Positions 46,662 to 55,681 of a DNA stretch of 64,000 bases are shown one piece after another. Every line of letters starts with the position of its first letter. The first letter of the stretch is position 1. The stretch is taken from the NCBI GenBank assembly GCA_002315745.1, contig DCID01000009.1, forward strand, positions 47,975 through 111,974, in the 5' to 3' direction. Under the pieces are notes generated by a model that was not told the DNA's origin, searched no databases, and saw only the letters and a program-made list of their open reading frames with translations. The stretch comes from Bacteroidales bacterium UBA1735. GTDB lineage: Bacteria > Bacteroidota > Bacteroidia > Bacteroidales > Paludibacteraceae. Made by a program: the position numbers and the translations under genes.

Positions 46662-47891
46662 ATGTTAGACGCTTTTTTTAGAATTCATGACTTCTTAGTT
46701 GCGCATGCGCACACGCCTGTTCGTCGTCATTTAATGGACGAAATTGATTGGAATGATCGCCTTATTGCTATTAAGGGTGGTCGTGGTGTTGGTAAGACTG
46801 ACTTCCTTTTAGCTCGTGCCAAGGAGATTGAGGATATGGATCGCCGTTCTCACTTGGAGATGCCTACCCATCGCGGGAAAACATCCCCTCTGCAGCGACC
46901 CTGTTTGTACGTGAATCTCAATAACTTCTATTTCTCGGAGCATTCCCTATTGGATTTTGCTGGCGCGTTTGTGAAGGAAGGTGGACAATATCTGCTGATT
47001 GACCAGACGTTCAAGTATCCTAATTGGTCGAAGGAACTGCGCAAGTGTCACGATAAGTACAAGGATCTGCATATTGTCTTCTGTGCTTCCTCGGTGATGC
47101 CGTTGGTGGAGGAGAATAAGGATCTGGCTCCTATCGTGAAGGTGTATAATCTTCGTGGTTTCTCATTCCGTGAGTTCTTGAGTATTAAAACCGGACTTGA
47201 TTTCCCATCCTATACGATGGAAGAACTGATGCATAGTCATGCTTCTATCTCCCGGGAGATTAGTGAACGCGTTAATCCATTGGACTATTTTGGTGAGTAT
47301 TTGCGCCATGGTTACTATCCCTCTTTCTTGGAGCAACGTAACTTTGAAGATCATCTGCTTAAAACGATGAACATGATCCTGGAAATTGATGTGTTGATCA
47401 TTAAGCAGATAGAGGTGAGCAACTTACCTAAACTGCGCAAACTCATCAATGAGATGCTGATGTCTACTCCTTGTGCGCTCAACGTGAGCAATTTATCCGA
47501 CGCTATCGAAACCTCGCGTGCAACCACGATGAACTATATTAAGTACCTTAAGGATGCTCGCTTGCTCAATCTTCTCTATATGGAAGGTAAGGAGTTCCCG
47601 ATGAAGCCGCAGAAAGTGTATATGCAGAACCCTAATATTGCCTATATGTGTGTGGAACGTGAACCTAAACCGCAAGATGTGTATGAAACATTCTTCTATA
47701 CCGCCCTACACGTTGAACATAAGGTGAATGCTACTGAGCGTAATGCCATGTTTGTGGTGGATAATAAATTTTATTTTGATGTGAAAGCGGATACACCTAC
47801 GCGCGAGAGTATTCGTCCCACCGCAGTGGGCAACCTTCAGCTCGGTCGAGGTAACCTTATGCCTCTATGGCTCCTTGGTTTCCTCTATTAG
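46662..47891 (+). CDS. AAA_14 family ATPase (second copy)
   Basis: 409 residues from ATG 46662, the first ATG after the promoter. Walker A GGRGVGKT (39-46), a strand-end HIVFCASSVMPL in the sensor position, FSFREFLSI (the conserved box after the ATPase core) and a winged-helix-like region (LNVSNLSDAIETSRATTMNYI) leading to the DUF4143-type end. It is distantly related to the ATPase at 7568-8821. Stands alone between ferredoxin and PFOR; no functional link to them is evident. Role unknown. Confidence 0.87.
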   Translation: MLDAFFRIHDFLVAHAHTPVRRHLMDEIDWNDRLIAIKGGRGVGKTDFLLARAKEIEDMDRRSHLEMPTHRGKTSPLQRPCLYVNLNNFYFSEHSLLDFAGAFVKEGGQYLLIDQTFKYPNWSKELRKCHDKYKDLHIVFCASSVMPLVEENKDLAPIVKVYNLRGFSFREFLSIKTGLDFPSYTMEELMHSHASISREISERVNPLDYFGEYLRHGYYPSFLEQRNFEDHLLKTMNMILEIDVLIIKQIEVSNLPKLRKLINEMLMSTPCALNVSNLSDAIETSRATTMNYIKYLKDARLLNLLYMEGKEFPMKPQKVYMQNPNIAYMCVEREPKPQDVYETFFYTALHVEHKVNATERNAMFVVDNKFYFDVKADTPTRESIRPTAVGNLQLGRGNLMPLWLLGFLY

Positions 47892-47957
47892 ATATTCTAG
47901 TCGTTCTAGACTATCTAGACTTCTATAGTCCCTAAATTCTATAAATATACAAAAAAG

Positions 47958-50900
47958 ATGTCAAAAGAAAAGAAATTCATGACTTGTGATGGAAACGCGG
48001 CAGCGGCGCACATAGCATATATGTTCACCGAAGTAGCAGCTATCTATCCTATTACGCCATCATCGCCTATGGCTGAAAATGTAGACGAATGGGCTGCCGT
48101 AGGGCGCAAGAACTTGTTTGGCGAAACCGTACTCGTACAAGAGATGCAATCGGAGGCTGGTGCCGCTGGTGCTGTTCATGGTTCGCTGAGCGCAGGTGCA
48201 CTTACTACCACTTTTACAGCCAGTCAGGGATTATTACTGATGATCCCTAATATGTATAAGATCGCAGGAGAACTCCTTCCCACTGTCTTCCACGTTTCCG
48301 CGCGCACGCTCGCTTCGCATGTGCTCTGTATCTTTGGTGATCACCAGGATGTGATGGCTTGCCGCCAAACAGGTTTTGCTATGCTGTCCGAGGGTAGTGT
48401 ACAGGAAGTGATGGATTTGGCAGGTGTTGCACACCTCTCTACCATCAAGACTCGTGTGCCTTTCCTCAACTTCTTCGATGGTTTCCGTACCTCGCATGAG
48501 TATCAGAAAGTGGAAGTGGTCGATATGGAAGATCTCCGTCCTTTAGTGGATATGGAAGCCGTAGAGGCATTCCGCAATCGCGCTATGAGTCCTATGCATC
48601 CGAATACTCGTGGTCTAAACGAGAACCCGGATGTATTCTTCACCCACCGCGAGAGTTGTAACCGCTATTACGATGCTGTGGCAGATGTCGTATCCGATTA
48701 TATGGATAAGATCTCTAAGATTACAGGTCGTACCTATCGTCCCTTCTCGTATTATGGCGCCAAAGATGCTGAGAACATCATCATCGCTATGGGTAGCGTC
48801 TGCGAGTGCCTTAAAGAAGTAATCGATTACGAGGCTGCTAAGGGCAATAAACTCGGTATGATCAATGTACACCTCTATCGTCCTTTCTCGCTCAAGTACC
48901 TCAAGGAAGCACTCCCTGCATCGGTTAAACGTATCTGTGTGCTCGATCGTACGAAAGAGCCAGGTGCCAATGGTGAGCCTCTTTTCCTCGATGTTAAGGC
49001 TGCGCTTGACGAACTGGGCATGCAGAATTTGCTCGTCATCGGTGGACGTTATGGTTTGGGTAGTAATGATACGACACCTGCTCAGATGCTCGCTGTCTAT
49101 GAGAACCTCGCACTCCCAATGCCGAAGGATCATTTCACCGTGGGTATAAATGACGATGTTACTTTCCTCAGTCTACCCGTGGGCGAAGAGATTGCTATGG
49201 GTGGCAAGGGAATGTTCCAAGCCAAGTTCTATGGTCTCGGTGCTGATGGTACGGTTGGCGCGAACAAGAATAGTGTCAAGATCATCGGTGACTCTACCGA
49301 TAAGTACTGCCAAGCATATTTCTCCTATGATAGTAAGAAATCGGGTGGTTTCACTTGCTCGCACTTGCGTTTTGGTGACGAACCTATTCATTCCACGTAT
49401 CTTGTGACGACGCCTAACTTCGTGGCTTGCCACGTCCAAGCATACTTGAATATGTATGACGTGACCCGTGGCTTGCAGAAGGACGGAACGTTCCTGCTCA
49501 ATACGATATGGGATGGCGAGGAACTGAAAAAGAACTTGCCTGCTAAGGTGAAGAAATATTTCGCCCTTAATAACATAAAGGTGTACTACATCAACGCCAC
49601 CAAGATTGCACAAGAGATCGGCTTAGGTAATCGTACCAACACCATCCTTCAATCTGCATTCTTCCGCATCACGGGTGTCATCCCTGTGGAGAAAGCCGTA
49701 GAAGAGATGAAGCACTTTATTGTTAAGTCCTATGGCAAGAAGGGTGAAGATGTAGTCAATAAGAACTACGCGGCTGTCGATCGTGGTGATGAGTATAAAC
49801 TGCTCGACATCGATCCTGCATGGGCTTCTATCGAAGTGAAGGATGCTCCTCTTGGCGTTCAAGCAGGTGATCCGGACTTCATCAAGAACCTCGTTCGTCC
49901 TATCAATGCGCAAGATGGTGACTTACTGCCTGTTTCTGCCTTCAAGGGTATCGAAGATGGCGTATGGCAATCGGGTACAGCTAAGTTTGAGAAACGTGGT
50001 GTATCTGCCTTCGTGCCAGTATGGGAGAGTGAGAACTGTATTGAGTGCAATAAGTGCGCATACGTCTGCCCTCACGCATGTATCCGTCCGTTCGTCTTAG
50101 ACGAGAATGAGGTGAAGGGACTGAATGCCGTGACTCGCGAATTAAAAGCTCCTGCTGCTCTCAAAGGTATGCATTTCCGCGTCCAAGTGGGCGTGATGGA
50201 CTGCCTTGGCTGCGGCAACTGTGTGGATGTCTGCCCAGGTAACCCGAAGACGGGCAAAGCCTTGAAGATGGTTGACTTGCAGAGCCAACTCGCTGAAGCC
50301 GACAACTGGAACTACTGCGCTGAGCATGTTAAGAGTAAACAAGACCTCATCGATATCACTTCTAATGTCAAGAATAGCCAGTTTGCGACACCTCTGTTTG
50401 AGTTCTCGGGTGCTTGCTCGGGCTGCGGTGAGACTCCATATGTGAAGTTACTGAGCCAACTCTTTGGTGATCGTCAGATTGTTGGTAATGCTACTGGTTG
50501 CTCGTCTATCTACTCGGCAGCTGTACCTTCCACACCTTATACAACCAACGAAAAGGGTCAAGGTCCGTCATGGTCTAACTCCCTCTTCGAGGATTTCTGT
50601 GAGTTCGCACTCGGTATGCAGATTGCCCATCGTAAGATGAAAGAGCGCATCGAACTTCTCATGAAGAAAGGGCTCGAATGTGATTGCTGCAACGATGAAC
50701 TCAAAGCCATGTTCACCGAGTGGATTGCCAATCAGAATAGTGCCGAAGTGACCAAGCGTCTCTTTGAACCATTGGTAGCTGCCATGGAGAAATGTGGTTG
50801 CGACACCTGCAAGCAGATTTTGGCTTGTAAGGATCACCTCATCAAACGTAGCCAATGGGCTATTGGTGGTGATGGTGCTTCGTACGATATTGGTTACGGC

Positions 50901-51512
50901 GGATTAGATCATGTTATTGCTAGCGGTGAGGACGTCAATATCCTCGTGCTTGATACCGAGGTTTATTCGAACACGGGTGGTCAGGCATCTAAATCCACAC
51001 CTATCGGCGCTATTGCTAAGTTTGCGGCTATGGGTAAGCGCGTGCGCAAGAAAGACTTGGGTATGATCGCTACTACTTATGGTTATGTCTATGTTGCTCA
51101 GATTGCGATGGGTGCAGACCAAGCACAGACCCTTAAGGCTATTCGCGAGGCAGAGGCTTATCCAGGACCATCTATCGTCATTGCTTACTCGCCTTGTATC
51201 AACCATGGCTTGAAGGCTGGTATGGGTAAGGCACAAGAGGAGCAAGAGCGTGCCGTTGAATGTGGTTACTGGCACTTGTGGCGTTATAACCCACAACTTG
51301 AAGCCGAAGGTAAGAACCCATTCTCGCTCGACTCTAAAGAGCCGCAGTGGGATAAGTTCCAAGACTTCTTGAAGGGTGAGGTTCGTTTTGCTAGTGTAGC
51401 TAAGCAGTTCCCCGCAGAAGCGCAAGAACTGTTCGACGCTGCTCAGCAGAATGCGCAATGGCGCTATCGCAGTTATCAACGTATGTTGACAACCGATTGG
51501 AGTAAGGAATAA
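47958..51512 (+). CDS. nifJ: Pyruvate:ferredoxin (flavodoxin) oxidoreductase
   Basis: Oxidatively decarboxylates pyruvate to acetyl-CoA with reduction of ferredoxin, a key step of anaerobic metabolism. 1184 residues, full homodimeric type. Domain I (YPITPSSPMAE), domain II, gamma domain, ferredoxin-like domain with two 4Fe-4S motifs (CIECNKCAYVCPHAC, CLGCGNCVDVCPGNP) and the TPP domain (FSGACSGCGETPY, GGDGASYDIGYGG, NTGGQASKSTP). The 66-bp upstream spacer contains repeated TCTAGAC/TTCTAG tracts but no clear promoter. A hairpin follows the stop. Confidence 0.98.
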   Translation: MSKEKKFMTCDGNAAAAHIAYMFTEVAAIYPITPSSPMAENVDEWAAVGRKNLFGETVLVQEMQSEAGAAGAVHGSLSAGALTTTFTASQGLLLMIPNMYKIAGELLPTVFHVSARTLASHVLCIFGDHQDVMACRQTGFAMLSEGSVQEVMDLAGVAHLSTIKTRVPFLNFFDGFRTSHEYQKVEVVDMEDLRPLVDMEAVEAFRNRAMSPMHPNTRGLNENPDVFFTHRESCNRYYDAVADVVSDYMDKISKITGRTYRPFSYYGAKDAENIIIAMGSVCECLKEVIDYEAAKGNKLGMINVHLYRPFSLKYLKEALPASVKRICVLDRTKEPGANGEPLFLDVKAALDELGMQNLLVIGGRYGLGSNDTTPAQMLAVYENLALPMPKDHFTVGINDDVTFLSLPVGEEIAMGGKGMFQAKFYGLGADGTVGANKNSVKIIGDSTDKYCQAYFSYDSKKSGGFTCSHLRFGDEPIHSTYLVTTPNFVACHVQAYLNMYDVTRGLQKDGTFLLNTIWDGEELKKNLPAKVKKYFALNNIKVYYINATKIAQEIGLGNRTNTILQSAFFRITGVIPVEKAVEEMKHFIVKSYGKKGEDVVNKNYAAVDRGDEYKLLDIDPAWASIEVKDAPLGVQAGDPDFIKNLVRPINAQDGDLLPVSAFKGIEDGVWQSGTAKFEKRGVSAFVPVWESENCIECNKCAYVCPHACIRPFVLDENEVKGLNAVTRELKAPAALKGMHFRVQVGVMDCLGCGNCVDVCPGNPKTGKALKMVDLQSQLAEADNWNYCAEHVKSKQDLIDITSNVKNSQFATPLFEFSGACSGCGETPYVKLLSQLFGDRQIVGNATGCSSIYSAAVPSTPYTTNEKGQGPSWSNSLFEDFCEFALGMQIAHRKMKERIELLMKKGLECDCCNDELKAMFTEWIANQNSAEVTKRLFEPLVAAMEKCGCDTCKQILACKDHLIKRSQWAIGGDGASYDIGYGGLDHVIASGEDVNILVLDTEVYSNTGGQASKSTPIGAIAKFAAMGKRVRKKDLGMIATTYGYVYVAQIAMGADQAQTLKAIREAEAYPGPSIVIAYSPCINHGLKAGMGKAQEEQERAVECGYWHLWRYNPQLEAEGKNPFSLDSKEPQWDKFQDFLKGEVRFASVAKQFPAEAQELFDAAQQNAQWRYRSYQRMLTTDWSKE

Positions 51513-51526
51513 ACACCTTATATATA

Positions 51527-51560
51527 AATAATAGAGCAACCGAAAGGCTGCTCTATTATT
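51527..51560 (+). terminator. Terminator-like hairpin after PFOR
   Basis: Twelve-base arms AATAATAGAGCA (51527-51538) and TGCTCTATTATT (51549-51560) form a strong stem. There is no long T-run, but the arms end in A/T-rich sequence; it may act for both converging genes. Confidence 0.75.
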
Positions 51561-51591
51561 ATGTTCTTACCTCTAAACTGTAGCGCAGCGT

Positions 51592-51612
51592 CCTCTAACC
51601 TCTAACCTCTAA
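51592..51612. repeat. Three 7-bp repeats across the pcrA stop
   Basis: CCTCTAA three times on the plus strand (a fourth unit at 51570-51576). The last codons of pcrA (EVRG) and its stop are read from them. Confidence 0.85.
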
Positions 51613-53847
51613 TTTGGCGTAAGCGAGGAGGAGCGTCTTGACACCTTGGGAATCGAAGCGAATCTCTATCTTGTCATTGCCTGTGCTATCGTCGCGGTAG
51701 GAACGGATGACGGTGCCTTGTCCAAAGACGCGGTGGGAGACACGCGTGCCTGCGGAGTAGGGGGTACTAATCGCACTTATGGTGCTACTAATCGGAGTAG
51801 AACTCCTACTAATCGCTACGCTACCCCATGTATTGTTCTGCCACCGAGGTACAGCACTCTCGCCCCTTACGGGGAGAGATGGAGAGGGGCTTTCCAGATA
51901 CTGCCGATCAATGTCTTTGAGGAATCGTGAGGGCGAAGAGAAATTGACCTGCCCGTTTTTAAACCGTTGGCGAGCATAACTAAGATGGCAGCGTACCATC
52001 GCGCGCGTGATCGCGACATAAAGGAGTCGTCTTTCTTCCTCTATCTCCGATGGTGCATTGCAGAACTGCGATGGGAAGAGTTGTTCCTCCATTCCGACGA
52101 TATAGACATACGGGAACTCTAGACCCTTGGCGGCATGCACCGTCATGAGGGTGACGCGTGAAGCGTGGTCTTTGAGGTTCTCGTCTTGGTCAGTCAGCAA
52201 CGCCACTTCTGCCATGAAATCTTGAATAGGTGTGAACGCAATGCCCTCTTCTTCGCGTTGGCGTACAAACTCGTTGATACCGTTGAGTAACTCCTGTAAG
52301 TTCTGCAAGCGGTCAATGCCTTCGGGCGTAGTGTCTGCCGCTGCGGCCGTCATGATACCCGAATCGCGTAAGATAGTCTCGGCGAAATGGTAGGCATCCA
52401 TGGTATCCATCAAGTCGGTGTATTGGTTGATCTTTTGGGCAAAAAGTGCCAACTTAGAGGCTATACCAGCCGACACGGCTAACTGCGCCGATGCGGGATC
52501 CTGTACCACCTCGAACATGGAAATATTTGCCGCGATCGCCACTTCGGACACTTTCTTGAGCGTAGTGTCTCCGATGCCGCGTGCGGGGAAATTGATGACA
52601 CGTAGCAAGGCCTCGTTATCTTTCTTGTTCGCTACGAGACGGAAATAGCAGATGGCGTCTTTGATCTCCTTACGCTGGTAGAAAGAGGTGCCGCCATAGA
52701 TGCGATAGGGTATATTGAGTTTGCGCAGTTCGTTCTCTATAGGGCGTGACTGGGCATTGGTGCGGTATAACACCGCAATATCATCGTAACCCTTCACCGT
52801 TAACCCTTCACTCTTCACCCTCTTAATCTCTTGCGCGATGCCCATGGCTTCGTCGCGGTCGGACATGTAAGCCAGTAGTTGGATGCGTTCACCCGTTTCT
52901 TTCTCCGAATAGACTTCCTTGTATATTTGGTTCTCGTTATGATGGATAAGCGAGTTAGCGGCTTTGACAATGGTCTGTGTGGAACGGTAGTTACGCTCCA
53001 ACTTGAATAGTCGGGCATTGGAGTAACCTTGCTGGAAGGTCAATATATTGCGTATATCTGCCCCACGGAACGAATAGATGGATTGCGCATCGTCACCCAC
53101 CACGCAGACATTGTTCTCGGGCTCGGCAAGCAGTTTGACAAGCAGGTACTGGGCATAGTTCGTGTCCTGGTACTCATCGACTAAGATATATCGGAAGATA
53201 CTTTGATAGTAATGTAAGGCGTCTGTATTGTTTTGCAGCAAGCGGCACATATTCATCAGCAGATCGTCAAAATCCATGGCGTTAGCGGCACGCAATTGCT
53301 TTTCGTAGAGCGCATAGATAGTCGCCATTTCGTAGAGTCTATCTTCGCGATCCTGCTTGGCAAACCCTGAATGATGCGCATAATCGTCCGCCGTCATGAG
53401 GGCGTTCTTCGCGGTGGAGATACGGTTCATCACCACGTTGGCTTTATAGATCTTATCGTCGAGGGAGCGTTCCTTGCAGATGGCTTTGATGACCGACTTG
53501 GAGTCTGCGGTGTCGTAGATAGAGAAATCGCGAGTGAAACCTAACTTCTCCGCTTCTGTGCGCAGGATACGCGCGCAGATAGAATGGAAGGTACCCATCC
53601 AGAGGTAGCGGGCATCTTCGGCAGAGACGAGGGCGCAGATACGATCTTTCATCTCGCGGGCGGCTTTGTTGGTGAATGTGAGGGCAAGGATATTGTTTGC
53701 CCGCACGCCCGAGGCAAGCAGGTAGGCTATCTTATAGGTCAGCACGCGGGTTTTGCCTGAGCCTGCACCCGCAATTACTAATAAGGGTCCGTCGGAATAG
53801 ACCACTGCCTCACGTTGGCTATCATTCAAGTCTGCTAAGAAATCCAT
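51595..53847 (-). CDS. pcrA: UvrD/PcrA-type DNA helicase (superfamily 1) with repeat-derived segments
   Basis: 3'-5' helicase in repair and replication. 750 residues from ATG 53847, the first after the promoter. Q motif LNDSQREAV, Walker A AGAGSGKT, MGTFHSICARIL (motif Ib region), VDEYQDTN (Walker B), GDDAQSIYSFRGAD, LERNYRS, TVHAAKGLEFPYV and VAITRAM are present. Three repeat-derived parts: residues about 342-353 (VKSEGLTVKG, 7-bp repeats 52789-52823), residues about 652-664 (SPSPSLPVRGES, element at 51857-51893) in the C-terminal linker, and the last four residues. The linker after it is also rich in Ser/Thr/Ile. The helicase core is intact. Confidence 0.96.
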   Translation of the reverse strand: MDFLADLNDSQREAVVYSDGPLLVIAGAGSGKTRVLTYKIAYLLASGVRANNILALTFTNKAAREMKDRICALVSAEDARYLWMGTFHSICARILRTEAEKLGFTRDFSIYDTADSKSVIKAICKERSLDDKIYKANVVMNRISTAKNALMTADDYAHHSGFAKQDREDRLYEMATIYALYEKQLRAANAMDFDDLLMNMCRLLQNNTDALHYYQSIFRYILVDEYQDTNYAQYLLVKLLAEPENNVCVVGDDAQSIYSFRGADIRNILTFQQGYSNARLFKLERNYRSTQTIVKAANSLIHHNENQIYKEVYSEKETGERIQLLAYMSDRDEAMGIAQEIKRVKSEGLTVKGYDDIAVLYRTNAQSRPIENELRKLNIPYRIYGGTSFYQRKEIKDAICYFRLVANKKDNEALLRVINFPARGIGDTTLKKVSEVAIAANISMFEVVQDPASAQLAVSAGIASKLALFAQKINQYTDLMDTMDAYHFAETILRDSGIMTAAAADTTPEGIDRLQNLQELLNGINEFVRQREEEGIAFTPIQDFMAEVALLTDQDENLKDHASRVTLMTVHAAKGLEFPYVYIVGMEEQLFPSQFCNAPSEIEEERRLLYVAITRAMVRCHLSYARQRFKNGQVNFSSPSRFLKDIDRQYLESPSPSLPVRGESAVPRWQNNTWGSVAISRSSTPISSTISAISTPYSAGTRVSHRVFGQGTVIRSYRDDSTGNDKIEIRFDSQGVKTLLLAYAKLEVRG
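51857..51893. repeat. Diverged palindromic element in the pcrA linker
   Basis: CTCT and CCCC pair with GGGG and AGAG around TTAC, followed by ATGGAGAGGGGCTT. It shares the hairpin-plus-GGGGCTT layout of the 37-bp element but only part of its sequence. The coding strand reads SPSPSLPVRGES. Confidence 0.7.
52789..52823. repeat. Five 7-bp repeats inside pcrA
   Basis: ACCCTTC, ACCGTTA, ACCCTTC, ACTCTTC, ACCCTCT on the plus strand, encoding RVKSEGLTVKG before DDIAVLYRTN. Confidence 0.78.
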
Positions 53848-53866
53848 AGTATTACAAAATCTCGTG

Positions 53867-53897
53867 CAAAAGTACGAAAAAATTTGCATATATCAAA
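53867..53897 (-). promoter_or_regulatory. Promoter for pcrA, interleaved with a plus-strand promoter
   Basis: Minus-strand TTTG (53894-53897), 19 bp, TACTTTTG (53867-53874), 20 bp before the pcrA ATG. Confidence 0.8.
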
Positions 53898-53914
53898 ATA
53901 TTATTGTAATTTTG
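53883..53914 (+). promoter_or_regulatory. Plus-strand promoter without a nearby gene
   Basis: TTTG (53883-53886), 20-bp spacer GCATATATCAAAA..., TAATTTTG (53907-53914). The next gene starts 430 bp downstream and has its own promoter, so this one may make a non-coding RNA or a long rsmF leader. Confidence 0.7.
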
Positions 53915-53935
53915 CATCATCTTTATCGTATATTC

Positions 53936-54254
53936 CCCGACGGTCACCCGACAGTCGCCCGACAGTCATCCGACGGTCGCGGTGTGGTCGCCGTTTATAT
54001 CCATAATCGATAGCGTATCGCTCTGAAAAAGCTCTAAAAATGCTCTGAAAAGGCGCCGTTCAGCCTGCGCGCCGGCTGTCCGCAGGTGCTACGGGGGTGC
54101 TACGTGGGTGCTACGGGGCTACATCTATTTTTTTTGTATACCGCACAAGTTGGCGTAACATCGGCGTAACTACCGCTAATTGGGGAAACTTACACATTGC
54201 CGATTTATACCCTATACTCATCCTATACTCACCCTTCGCTCACCCTATACTCAA
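53936..54254. repeat. Intergenic block of five families of 11-bp direct repeats
   Basis: Five successive arrays with exactly 11-bp period. Four units like CCCGACAGTCG (53936-53979), three like GCTCTGAAAAA (54020-54052), three like GGTGCTACGGG (54085-54117), two like GGCGTAACATC (54152-54173) and four like CCTATACTCAC (54211-54254). The families are unrelated in sequence. Nothing coding is visible: the period is not a multiple of three and no ORF of note spans it. The first family contains GACnGTC, itself a small palindrome. Confidence 0.93.
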
Positions 54255-54301
54255 ATAAAAATTACATCTCCATAAGAAATCTTACTTTTTTGTCCAAAAT
54301 A

Positions 54302-54333
54302 TTTGCGTATTCCAAAAAAATGTAGTACCTTTG
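54302..54333 (+). promoter_or_regulatory. Promoter for rsmF
   Basis: TTTG (54302-54305), 20-bp spacer, TACCTTTG (54326-54333). The ATG at 54344 is only about 10 bases downstream, so the leader is very short. Confidence 0.85.
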
Positions 54334-54343
54334 CACGGTTTTT

Positions 54344-55681
54344 ATGCTACCACGTGAATTTGTAGATAGTATGCGGCAGCAGTTGGATGTGGATGCCAAC
54401 CTGCTATGTAAGGCTTTGGAGACGGAGCCAATCACCTCTATTCGCTTGAATGACAAGTTAGAGGAGGTGTCTTTTCCGTGCGACTTCGAGGAAGTGCCTT
54501 GGCATATAGATGGCTACTATCTAAGCGAACGTCCTGCTTTTACGTTAGATCCGCTTTTTCATGCGGGCTGTTACTACGTACAGGAAGCGAGTAGCATGTT
54601 CTTACAGCAGGCATTGGATCAGTACGTAGAGCCCGAGAGCGTAGTGCTCGACCTCTGTGCGGCGCCTGGTGGCAAATCGACGATTATTAGCCAACACCTC
54701 GGTTCGGAGGGACTGCTCATTAGCAACGAGGTCGTTCGGCAACGGCTCTTTATCCTGAGTGAGAACCTGCAAAAATGGGGCAACGGCAACGCCGTAGTGA
54801 CCCATAACAGTGCCGAGGATTTTGGTACGAAGTGTACCAATCTCTTTGATTGCATCTTGGTGGATGCTCCGTGTTCAGGCGAGGGTATGTTCCGCAAAGA
54901 TCCGGATGCTATTGCCGAATGGAGTCTGCGCAACGTGCATCAATGCGCTGAACGACAGCGTAAGATACTGATGGATGTATGGGATGCACTCAAGCCGGGT
55001 GGGGTACTCATTTACTCGACCTGCACGTTCAATAATGAGGAGGACGAGGAGAACGCCAAATGGATAGCAGAGTGCTTGGGCGCAGAGATCCTGCCCTTAG
55101 AGCATGACGAGAGTTGGGGTATCGAGGAAGGTGAAGTAGGCTACCATTTTTATCCTCATAAGGTCAAGGGAGAGGGCTTTTATATAGCTGTTTTCCGCAA
55201 GAACCTCGAACCTTTTGCACCTTTCAAACCTAAAGCGCCGAAGAACCCTACGCAGTGTAATGCCACCTATGAGGCGGTGATGCGGACATGGTTACAACAC
55301 CCAGACGATTGGGTTATCAAGCAGAGTGATCGTTTTATGACCGCCTATTCGGCTAAGTATAGAGATATTATTGAATACCTAAACGATAAATTTACCTGCG
55401 TCCTATTAGGTTTCGGTATAGGCGAAGAGCGTGGCAACGGCGTTGCTCCACAGCATAGTTTAGCCATGCTCAAAGATATACGCAAAGAAGCCTTCCGTAC
55501 CGTAGAGTTGACACGTGAACAAGCATTGGACTACCTCCGTACAGAAGCAATTCAATTGACGGACGTGCCGTTCGGGATTATTTTGCTGACTTATGAGGGT
55601 GTTTGCCTCGGTTTCGGAAAAAACGTCGGGAACCGTTTGAACAACCTTTACCCGAAGGAGTGGCGGATTCGCAACCTGTAG
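54344..55681 (+). CDS. rsmF: RsmF/RsmB-type rRNA (cytosine-5) methyltransferase
   Basis: SAM-dependent m5C methyltransferase, 445 residues. The SAM site is LDLCAAPGGKST (about 102-113); the catalytic motifs are VDAPCSGEGMFRKDP (Cys of motif IV) and YSTCTFNNEEDEE (Cys of motif VI). A C-terminal PUA-like/RsmF-B domain (about 290-445) follows, with the ending LGFGKNVGNRLNNLYPKEWR. That end is typical of RsmF. The last 104 bp overlap the end of the convergent DEAD-box helicase gene. rRNA target position is not deducible. Confidence 0.93.
   Translation: MLPREFVDSMRQQLDVDANLLCKALETEPITSIRLNDKLEEVSFPCDFEEVPWHIDGYYLSERPAFTLDPLFHAGCYYVQEASSMFLQQALDQYVEPESVVLDLCAAPGGKSTIISQHLGSEGLLISNEVVRQRLFILSENLQKWGNGNAVVTHNSAEDFGTKCTNLFDCILVDAPCSGEGMFRKDPDAIAEWSLRNVHQCAERQRKILMDVWDALKPGGVLIYSTCTFNNEEDEENAKWIAECLGAEILPLEHDESWGIEEGEVGYHFYPHKVKGEGFYIAVFRKNLEPFAPFKPKAPKNPTQCNATYEAVMRTWLQHPDDWVIKQSDRFMTAYSAKYRDIIEYLNDKFTCVLLGFGIGEERGNGVAPQHSLAMLKDIRKEAFRTVELTREQALDYLRTEAIQLTDVPFGIILLTYEGVCLGFGKNVGNRLNNLYPKEWRIRNL

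Noticed and set aside
46363..51512. Ferredoxin, ATPase and PFOR as one operon
   Set aside because: A strong terminator follows ferredoxin and the ATPase has its own promoter; only a functional link between ferredoxin and PFOR is plausible.
53936..54254. The repeat block as a CRISPR array
   Set aside because: Units are 11 bp and contiguous, without spacers; five different repeat sequences; no cas genes in the window.
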